Below are positions 1 to 4,992 of a stretch of 7,463 nt of DNA, piece after piece (position 1 is the first letter of the stretch; every line of letters begins with the position of its first letter). The stretch comes from an uncultured Eisenbergiella sp. (GTDB lineage: Bacteria > Bacillota > Clostridia > Lachnospirales > Lachnospiraceae). The notes below the pieces were generated by a model. The model had not been told where the DNA came from, did no database searches, and saw nothing but the letters and a program-made list of their open reading frames with translations. Location: assembly GCA_947626725.1 (NCBI GenBank), contig CANQTI010000096.1, positions 1 through 7,463 of the forward strand, given 5' to 3'. The position numbers and the translations under genes were made by a program.

Positions 1-555
1 CTGATGACGTACTGCATGATCGCCTCCAGCGCGTGCCGCATGATCCTTTACATTTATTTTTACCACCTGACCTTTCTTCGGGTCCTGGTGTTGTGGGCGC
101 TGGCGGTGCTCACGCTGCTCTTCGCGGGCGTCATTGTTTCCATTTATCGGAATCGCTTTCCGCTGTTTGGGTACTGTACGGCAGTCGTGACGGTCTTTTA
201 TATCGGGCTGGCGTTCGCGAGGCCGGACTACTGGATCGCGAAATACGATATGGCGTACGCGCGGACGGCGGAACAGTCGGCGGACGGGCAGCCGGCGGAA
301 CCCTATGAGGACGGTACGGCCCGATACACCTTCGAGGATTATTATTATCTGGCGGGACTGTCCGCGGATGCGGCGCCGGTCCTGCTTTCGGAGGAAGCGA
401 TGGAAAAATGGAGCGAACGGCCCGCCATGGCGATCTATTATGACAAGGTAAAGAGAAAAACGGAAAAAATGGGCGTGCGCAGCTTCAATTTTTCGCTTTG
501 GCGGGCGCGCAGAAGCATGGAGGCGTCCGGATATGAGATCGGGAGTCACGGATGA
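1..555 (+). CDS. DUF4173-type membrane protein, C-terminal part (5' end outside window)
   Basis: The reading frame is open at the left edge (CTG before the first ATG at position 4), so this is the 3' part of a longer gene. Counting from that ATG, residues about 10-48 are a hydrophobic stretch holding CRMILYIYFYHLTFLRV and a membrane helix. A second helix lies at about 53-72, followed at once by RPDYWIAKY (73-81). From memory, the pattern of a cysteine/arginine-rich loop, LTFLR, a helix, FPLF.YC, a helix and then RPDYWIA.Y is typical of the C-terminus of DUF4173 (formerly DUF4153-like) multi-pass membrane proteins of Lachnospiraceae. After the last helix comes a soluble tail of about 100 residues, rich in Tyr, Glu and Arg. 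The family has no established biochemical function. The next gene starts inside the last 23 bases, so the two are probably co-translated. The family call is fairly sure; the role is unknown. Confidence 0.75.
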   Translation: MMTYCMIASSACRMILYIYFYHLTFLRVLVLWALAVLTLLFAGVIVSIYRNRFPLFGYCTAVVTVFYIGLAFARPDYWIAKYDMAYARTAEQSADGQPAEPYEDGTARYTFEDYYYLAGLSADAAPVLLSEEAMEKWSERPAMAIYYDKVKRKTEKMGVRSFNFSLWRARRSMEASGYEIGSHG

Positions 556-916
556 TATGGGCAAAAAAGCGTGGAAAGCTGTGATATGGACGGTTTACGG
601 TCTGGGGTGCGCGGCCCTGGCTGTTCTGCTGGCTGCGTCTCTGTTTGGCGGGGCGTATGTGCCGTTCCCTGACGCCATGCTTCCCATGACGCTGGCGGAG
701 CTGGCCTCCGGGTGGATGGCCGCGGGCTTTTTCCCTCTGCTCACCGTCAGTTTTCTGGCCTGGCGGCAGATCGGGGAGAAGGGCGGCAGGCGGCCGCGGC
801 TGGCATGGGTACTCTTCCTTCCGGCAGCCGTCTGTCTGGGATTTCTCCTGTTCCGGGCCAGCGTGTGGGCAGCAGGGGTGGCCCGGACGCTGTATTTTAC
901 GCACATCTTCGGATAG
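533..916 (+). CDS. Small three-helix membrane protein, unknown function
   Basis: This 127-residue protein is not one I recognise. Three hydrophobic segments are visible, at about residues 16-38, 57-77 and 89-116. A basic loop, GEKGGRRPR (81-89), lies between the second and third, which suggests that loop is cytoplasmic. The ATG at 533 has a GGAGG motif at 519-523 with a 9-base spacer and overlaps the end of the DUF4173-type gene by 23 bases. A second in-frame ATG at 557, preceded by GGGAG at 541-545, is an alternative start that would drop eight polar residues and change nothing else. The overlap argues for an operon with the upstream membrane protein and possibly a physical partnership. That is inference from position alone. 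Confidence 0.6.
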   Translation: MRSGVTDDMGKKAWKAVIWTVYGLGCAALAVLLAASLFGGAYVPFPDAMLPMTLAELASGWMAAGFFPLLTVSFLAWRQIGEKGGRRPRLAWVLFLPAAVCLGFLLFRASVWAAGVARTLYFTHIFG

Positions 917-944
917 AACTGCGGCAATTCGGATCATTTATGGA

Positions 945-973
945 TTGACATTTTACATAAATTTTGCCATTAT
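945..973 (+). promoter_or_regulatory. Sigma-70/SigA-type promoter of the acyltransferase gene
   Basis: A perfect -35 hexamer TTGACA (945-950) is followed after exactly 17 bases by CATTAT (968-973), which matches four of six bases of the -10 consensus. The region is A+T-rich compared with the genes on either side and lies about 80 bases before the acyltransferase start. This gives a leader of roughly 70 bases in which no obvious regulatory hairpin was seen. Confidence 0.6.
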
Positions 974-1050
974 GTTTTTGATATCAGGAGGGGCACGGCG
1001 CATAGGAACCGAATGCTTCATTTTGCAGAAAAAGGAGTGAACGGGGCACA

Positions 1051-2145
1051 ATGCAGGCGGCAGGATCTGTCGGAGAGGATCGCATTTACGGACTCGATCT
1101 ATACAAAATACTCGGTATGCTTTTGGTGGTTGCGTTTCATTTTTCGTTCCATGGGAATGTGATCGTCAACTGCGCCCAGGAGCTGTCTTTTAATTGGATA
1201 GTGCTCGCCGTGGCGAGGATATTCGGCGCGGTATGCAACTGCGCTTTTATGCTGATCAGCGGGTATTTTCTGTATCGGAAAAATTTCAATGTCAGGACCG
1301 TTTTCCGGTTATGGCTTCAGGTCTGGTTTTATTCGGTCGTGTTCGGTACTGTCTGCGTCATTTCGGGGACGGAGCAGCTTACCGCAGGAAGCCTGATCAA
1401 AATGGTTTTTCCGTTTACCTCCAATCAATACTGGTTCTTTTCGACTTATATCGTGATCTATCTGATCTTTCCGTTCCTGAACAAATGTATCGACGGACTC
1501 TCCCGAAAGCAGCATCAGGCGGCGATCGTTCTGGGGCTCATTCTGGTTCCCCTGTTCGCTACCTTCGCGGGGGAGAGATGGACCATCGGCACGAACAGCA
1601 TTGAGATTTTTATTGTTTTATATTTTGTAGGCGCATATTTTAACAAGTACGATGTCTGTGTTTCCGCAGGCAAATCAGCGGTCATGGCCGCCAGCGGTAT
1701 GATCCTGGAAATCCTTTCCCTGTTCGGCATGCGCATCGTTTACCGTCTTACGGGCATCAATGATGTCACCTATTTTGTCTGGGATCAGAATAAAATATTT
1801 CCTGTGTTGACCGGTATTGCGCTGTTTTTGCTGTTTAAACAAATCCGTGTCCGTCATATCCGAATGATCCCTTTTCTGTCCTCTTCCGTTTTCGGGGTCT
1901 ATCTTCTTCACGATGGGTGGGCAAAGGGATTTCTGTTCGGGCGTCTGTTTGACGATTCGGCGACCTACGATACCAATTTGCTGCTGCCGCAGATGATACT
2001 CGCCGTGTGCACGATATTTGCGGCGGGCATTTTAATTGATAAGGTACGGATCCGCATATTCGAGCGGCCTGTTCTGAAAATGCTGAATCCCGTTTTCAAT
2101 AAAATAAATGCCGTTTGTGCTGATGTGTGGGGAGACCGTGCCTGA
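1051..2145 (+). CDS. Integral-membrane acyltransferase (acyltransferase 3 family)
   Basis: The 364-residue polytopic protein has about ten hydrophobic segments and the landmarks of the acyltransferase 3 family (PF01757, OatA/WecH-like). At the N-terminus it has R11-IYGLD followed by a helix ending in AFH (H30, the likely catalytic histidine), then FMLISGYFL (66-74), and YWFFSTYIVIYLIFPFLN (127-144). Near the C-terminus it has SSSVFGVYLLHDGW. Family members move acetyl or other acyl groups across or at the membrane onto cell-wall or capsular sugars. The substrate cannot be read from the sequence. There is no attached SGNH esterase-like domain, so this is the stand-alone form. AAGGAGTGA at 1032-1040 serves as ribosome binding site. 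Codons ending in T or A are commoner than in the neighbouring genes, which hints at separate ancestry. Confidence in the family is high. Confidence 0.88.
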   Translation: MQAAGSVGEDRIYGLDLYKILGMLLVVAFHFSFHGNVIVNCAQELSFNWIVLAVARIFGAVCNCAFMLISGYFLYRKNFNVRTVFRLWLQVWFYSVVFGTVCVISGTEQLTAGSLIKMVFPFTSNQYWFFSTYIVIYLIFPFLNKCIDGLSRKQHQAAIVLGLILVPLFATFAGERWTIGTNSIEIFIVLYFVGAYFNKYDVCVSAGKSAVMAASGMILEILSLFGMRIVYRLTGINDVTYFVWDQNKIFPVLTGIALFLLFKQIRVRHIRMIPFLSSSVFGVYLLHDGWAKGFLFGRLFDDSATYDTNLLLPQMILAVCTIFAAGILIDKVRIRIFERPVLKMLNPVFNKINAVCADVWGDRA

Positions 2146-2147
2146 TT

Positions 2148-2165
2148 TTGCGGACTTTGCCGCAA
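2148..2165 (+). other. Small intergenic hairpin between acyltransferase and HD-domain genes
   Basis: TTGCGG (2148-2153) and CCGCAA (2160-2165) form a 6-bp stem with a 6-base loop, just after the acyltransferase stop and 26 bases before the HD gene start. No T-run follows, so it is not a convincing intrinsic terminator. It may be an RNA-processing or stabilising stem, or chance. Confidence 0.25.
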
Positions 2166-2191
2166 CAGTCTGTCGTATGGGAGGCGTCATG

Positions 2192-2785
2192 ATGGAACGA
2201 TTTACGGCCGGGCAGTTCATTGCTTTTTTGGGTCGGGTAGAAAAACTGAAATCTGTGCCGCGGCACTGCGTCACGCCGGAGGGCGTGCCGGAGAGCGTGG
2301 CGGCTCACAGCTGGCGGGCCGCGCTGATGGCCTTTCTCATGAAGGATGAGCTGGGCGAGATTGACATTAATAAAGTGATCCGGATGTGCCTGCTGCACGA
2401 TATCGGGGAAGCGGTGACCGGAGATATTCCCACCTTTCTGAAACAGGAAAGCCATGAACAGGCGGAGAAGAAGGCGGTGGATGATCTGCTTTCCGGACTG
2501 CCCGGGCCGCTGTACGAGGAAGTGGCGGCTATGTTTGCCGAGATGGAGGCGCAGGAAACGAAAGAGGCGAAGGTATACAAGGCGCTGGACAAATTGGAAG
2601 CGGTCATTTCCCACAATGAGAGCGATATCAGCACCTGGCTGCCGCTGGAGTATGAGCTGCAGCAGACCTATGCGGCGAAGAATGTCGAGGGCTTTCCGTT
2701 TCTGGAAGGGCTGCAGGAGCAGGCGGTGAAGCGTACGCTGGAGAAGATCGCGGAGAAGGAAGTGGGGGCGAAAGAAAATGAGTGA
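2192..2785 (+). CDS. HD-domain phosphohydrolase, YfbR/HDDC2-like (probable 5'-deoxynucleotidase)
   Basis: The 197-residue protein has the full metal-dependent HD signature: H39 in VAAHSWRAA, H69-D70 in CLLHDIGEAVTGDIP, and D133 in KALDKLEA. ESVA.HS followed by LLHD..E..TGD.P is the pattern of the HD_3 group that includes E. coli YfbR (a dNMP 5'-nucleotidase) and eukaryotic HDDC2. Nucleotide monophosphate dephosphorylation in the cytoplasm is the best guess, but the substrate is inferred. I chose the ATG at 2192 because GGGAGG (2179-2184) sits seven bases before it. The ATG at 2189 is slightly too close. A longer form from 2108 would begin inside the acyltransferase gene with sequence unlike the family. 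The last 8 bases overlap the next gene, so the two are likely translationally coupled. Confidence 0.85.
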   Translation: MERFTAGQFIAFLGRVEKLKSVPRHCVTPEGVPESVAAHSWRAALMAFLMKDELGEIDINKVIRMCLLHDIGEAVTGDIPTFLKQESHEQAEKKAVDDLLSGLPGPLYEEVAAMFAEMEAQETKEAKVYKALDKLEAVISHNESDISTWLPLEYELQQTYAAKNVEGFPFLEGLQEQAVKRTLEKIAEKEVGAKENE

Positions 2786-3662
2786 GCAGGAAAGAACGCA
2801 GGAGCGGATGACAGGATCACAGATAGCGGAAACACAGACGCAGATGTCGGAAACGCAGGAGCAGCTGCCGGAAATACAGACGCAGACGGAGGAGATACAG
2901 GAAGCGCAGAAGACAACGGGAATGGAAAGTGCCGGTCTCGAAGCAGCGCCGGATCGCCAGGAGCGGGATGCAGGCGCCATGGCCAGGGAGCGCCTGATGG
3001 AAAAGAAGGAAGAAAACAGGGAAGGAACAGAGGCGGCTTCGCCGGACGGTGGAGCAGCAGGCAGGGATATTAGGTCGGCTGCCGCGGGAATGGAGGCGGA
3101 TCCGGGGCAGGCAGAAGAAACGTCCGTCGAACAGGCGCGAAAGGCTGATAAAGGTCGGGCGAGACGGGAAGCGAAAGAAGCCAGAGAACGGGCGAGGCAA
3201 GAAGAGAAGGAAGCGAGGGCACGGGCCAAACAGGAAGCGGAGGAGGCAAAGACCCGGGCGAAGCGGGAGGCCCAGGAAGAAAAGGAGCGGTCAAAGCGGC
3301 AGGCGAAGGAAGAACGTCAGCAGCAAAAATCCGACAAAAAGGCGAGAAAAACCGCGGCGCGTCTGGAGCGCGTACAGGAAGTGAAAAGCATTATCCGCAC
3401 GGCGGAGTTCGTGATGCTGCTGGTATTCCTGATCCTGGCGATCGATCAGGCCGGTTTGTACGGTTTTTTATTCGTCTGGCTGTTCATCGCAGTCCTGGCG
3501 GCGTCCGTGGTCGTGTTTTTCCTGGGGATCGTGCGGAAAGTGCGGAAGAAGAGGAGCGGCATCGTGTTTTTCGTGTCGATCCTGGGCATGCTTCTGTGTA
3601 CGGCCTGGCTGCTGTTTTTATATTTTTCCCATGCGTTCGGCATCGGACCAATACCGAGCTGA
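2778..3662 (+). CDS. Coiled-coil repeat protein with C-terminal membrane anchor, unknown function
   Basis: I do not recognise a family for this 294-residue protein. Residues 18-45 repeat a seven-residue E-(T/I)-Q pattern. Residues 46-125 are polar and Ala/Gly/Glu-rich. Residues 128-182 are five units of an 11-residue pattern, roughly A-(R/K)-(R/Q)-E-(A/E)-x-E-(A/E)-(R/K)-x-R, followed by a decayed sixth unit. This is a highly charged, probably straight or gently right-handed coiled-coil helix. Three hydrophobic segments follow, at about 211-222, 225-250 and 261-285, with the basic loop RKVRKKR (253-259) between the last two. With no signal peptide, the long helical part is probably cytoplasmic and tethered to the membrane. 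The start at 2778 overlaps the HD gene by 8 bases, with GGGGG at 2764-2768 as a mediocre ribosome binding site, which favours translational coupling. A scaffold role is possible but unproven. Confidence 0.72.
   Translation: MSEQERTQERMTGSQIAETQTQMSETQEQLPEIQTQTEEIQEAQKTTGMESAGLEAAPDRQERDAGAMARERLMEKKEENREGTEAASPDGGAAGRDIRSAAAGMEADPGQAEETSVEQARKADKGRARREAKEARERARQEEKEARARAKQEAEEAKTRAKREAQEEKERSKRQAKEERQQQKSDKKARKTAARLERVQEVKSIIRTAEFVMLLVFLILAIDQAGLYGFLFVWLFIAVLAASVVVFFLGIVRKVRKKRSGIVFFVSILGMLLCTAWLLFLYFSHAFGIGPIPS
2829..2912 (+). repeat. Four imperfect 21-bp units encoding a Thr/Gln/Glu heptad
   Basis: Within the coiled-coil gene, codons 18-45 consist of four seven-codon units, each starting Glu-(Thr/Ile)-Gln. 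The DNA is similar too: CGGAAACACAGACGCAG at 2827 recurs with one change at 2869, which is 42 bases or two units later. CGGAAACGCAG also occurs at 2848. This points to recent tandem duplication as well as protein-level periodicity. Confidence 0.6.
3159..3323 (+). repeat. Five 33-bp units encoding an 11-residue charged repeat
   Basis: Codons 128-182 of the coiled-coil gene line up as five consecutive 11-residue units: ARREAKEARER, ARQEEKEARAR, AKQEAEEAKTR, AKREAQEEKER and SKRQAKEERQQ. Alanine or serine opens each unit, and the first four units end in arginine. The period is exact, with no insertions. The DNA units have drifted more than the protein, so the spacing appears to be kept by selection on the helix. 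Confidence 0.7.
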
Positions 3663-3697
3663 GGGTGAGCTGCGTGGGGTCATGAAGAGGATACGAA

Positions 3698-3740
3698 AGG
3701 GGTATAACAACCGGTGGAAGCTGTTATACCCCTCATTTTT
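3698..3740 (+). terminator. Intrinsic terminator between convergent genes
   Basis: AGGGGTATAACA (3698-3709) and TGTTATACCCCT (3722-3733) form a perfect 12-bp stem around a 12-base loop. Two bases later comes a run of five T (3736-3740). It ends the rightward block of the HD and coiled-coil genes. On the other strand the stem is followed by only TTT, so it may act weakly for the leftward ferritin-like gene whose stop lies at 3783. Confidence 0.75.
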
Positions 3741-3782
3741 ACAGGAGGGAGAAGCCGGACAGCCTTCCTGCCGCCGGGAGAC

Positions 3783-4301
3783 CTATTTTTCCGGACAGAC
3801 CTCGGCCAGCATCTGCCGGAAGATCTCCATATGGAGCTGTTCGTCCAGAACGATCCGGTTGAGCAGGTCCGCGAGATAGGCGTCGCAGATCCGGGCCGCC
3901 TGACGCCGATATTTCAGGACCGCATTCTGCTCGCATGCCAGAGAATTCTGCAGCAATGCGGGCAGCCGTGTGGGATAACGGTTACAGGCCGGAGACCACC
4001 AGCAGGGGCTGCTGCTGGAGAAGCTCCACAGGCGCGGGTCGGCGCCCAGCAGGTGGGCGAGCCGGGCGAAGATCTCCAGATGATGCATTTCCACGATGCT
4101 GATGCGGTGAAAGATCCCGGAAAATGCAGGCTCGGCGTCGGAAAGTACCGTGCTGTTGTAAAAATAGAGGGCGGCGGCCGACATCTTTGAATCGCAGGCA
4201 CCAAGGTTGGAAAGCATTTCAGCCGCGTAGAGCGGATTGGGACGCTCCACCCTGACAGGCGGCCAGGGATCGGGCGCGGAAAAAGAAGTGAAGTTCTGCA
4301 T
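3783..4301 (-). CDS. Small ferritin-like protein, CotJC/Mn-catalase type
   Basis: This 172-residue protein has a duplicated helix-pair layout. E71-x-x-H74 (VEMHHLEIF) lies in the first half, and E124 (CEQNAVLKY) and E154-x-x-H157 (DEQLHMEIF) in the second. These are the usual positions of di-metal ligands in ferritin-like proteins such as CotJC, Mn-catalase and rubrerythrin. The N-terminal PWPPVRVERPNPLYAAEML resembles the opening of CotJC-like proteins. At the place where the first-helix glutamate is expected (DGELAAALRY in CotJC as I recall it) this protein has DSKMSAAALY, with K39. Residues 91-108 are unusually rich in Ser and Trp. On the minus strand GGAG (plus-strand 4309-4312) lies seven bases before the start. 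The gene runs leftward and diverges from the sigma factor gene. A role in peroxide handling or in a spore or cell surface layer is possible but not shown. Confidence 0.72.
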   Translation of the reverse strand: MQNFTSFSAPDPWPPVRVERPNPLYAAEMLSNLGACDSKMSAAALYFYNSTVLSDAEPAFSGIFHRISIVEMHHLEIFARLAHLLGADPRLWSFSSSSPCWWSPACNRYPTRLPALLQNSLACEQNAVLKYRRQAARICDAYLADLLNRIVLDEQLHMEIFRQMLAEVCPEK

Positions 4302-4327
4302 TTGAAGGCTCCGGACGGATTGTTTTG

Positions 4328-4356
4328 TTGTTTCGGGCTTTCTGAAAGTTTATTCT
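4328..4356 (+). promoter_or_regulatory. Candidate promoter of the sigma factor operon
   Basis: In the 130-base region between the divergent ferritin-like and sigma genes, TTGTTT (4328-4333) and TATTCT (4351-4356) are 17 bases apart, a weak match to a vegetative promoter. The 11-bp palindrome CTTTCTGAAAG (4338-4348) lies between them and could be an operator. An ECF-type autoregulated promoter is equally possible and cannot be told apart by eye. Confidence 0.3.
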
Positions 4357-4431
4357 GATGCGCAAAAAATTATGAAATATGCAACGGCGCTGCTTCGGAC
4401 TGCGTTATTTCCGGTAAAGGGAGGAAATCCT

Positions 4432-4992
4432 ATGGAAGATGCAAAGATCATAGATCTCTATTGGGCGCGTCAGGAGGCGGCGATCTTGGAGACGGACAAA
4501 AAATACGGGAATTACTGCCGGAGCATTTCCCTTCATATTCTGAAAAATCAGGAGGACTGCGAAGAGTGCGTCAACGACACCTGGCTGCGGGCCTGGGACA
4601 CCATGCCGCCGAAGCGGCCCGATTTCCTTGCGGCTTTTCTGGGAAAGATCACGCGGAACCTTTCGATCAGCCGATACCGCCTGAGCCATGCAAAAAAGCG
4701 GGGCGGCGGTGAAATGGACCTTCTGCTGCTGGAGCTGGAGGAGTGTCTGCCCTCCGGAAAAAGCGTGGAGGAGGAGATCGAAGGAAAAGAGACGGCCCGC
4801 TTCATCGACCGTTTCCTGTACGGCATCGAGGAGGAAAGCCGGAACATATTCGTCCGCCGGTATTTTTATGTGGATTCCGTAAAGGAGATCGCGGACCGGT
4901 TCGGGATCAGCGAGAGTAAAGTGAAATCCCAGCTTTTCCGCACCAGAAACAGGCTGCGGGAGCATTTGGAAAGGGAGGGTGTCGTGCTGTGA
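4432..4992 (+). CDS. ECF-type RNA polymerase sigma factor
   Basis: The 186-residue protein is a two-domain sigma factor. Region 2 covers about residues 25-90, with DCEECVNDTWLRAWDTMPP (42-60) and the RNLSISRYR helix (75-83) for core binding and -10 recognition. A charged linker (about 91-125) leads to region 4 (about 128-180), whose helix-turn-helix SVKEIADRFGISESKVKSQL (149-168) should contact the -35 element. It would direct RNA polymerase to a small regulon in response to an envelope or other outside signal. AAAGGGAGG (4416-4424) lies seven bases before the chosen ATG. An in-frame ATG at 4372 would add 20 residues with no matching ribosome binding site and is rejected. The stop codon overlaps the GTG start of the next gene, so the pair is one operon. 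Its signal and targets are unknown. Confidence 0.9.
   Translation: MEDAKIIDLYWARQEAAILETDKKYGNYCRSISLHILKNQEDCEECVNDTWLRAWDTMPPKRPDFLAAFLGKITRNLSISRYRLSHAKKRGGGEMDLLLLELEECLPSGKSVEEEIEGKETARFIDRFLYGIEEESRNIFVRRYFYVDSVKEIADRFGISESKVKSQLFRTRNRLREHLEREGVVL

Noticed and set aside
2108..2191. A longer form of the HD protein starting at 2108
   Set aside because: It would overlap the acyltransferase gene and has no good ribosome binding site, whereas the ATG at 2192 has GGGAGG at ideal spacing directly before the conserved start of the domain.
2096..3229. A 377-codon open frame on the minus strand, opposite the HD and coiled-coil genes
   Set aside because: Its product is low-complexity Ser/Ala/Cys-rich sequence that mirrors the repeated codons on the plus strand. 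The plus-strand HD gene has a clear catalytic signature and ribosome binding site, so this is an antisense shadow.
3159..3323. The 33-bp periodic DNA as a CRISPR array or iteron set
   Set aside because: The units are in frame, directly adjacent without spacers, and vary at the DNA level while keeping an 11-residue protein pattern, so it is a coding repeat.
4405..4965. A 186-codon minus-strand open frame opposite the sigma factor
   Set aside because: It lies fully antisense to a sigma factor with recognisable regions 2 and 4 and shows no family features of its own.
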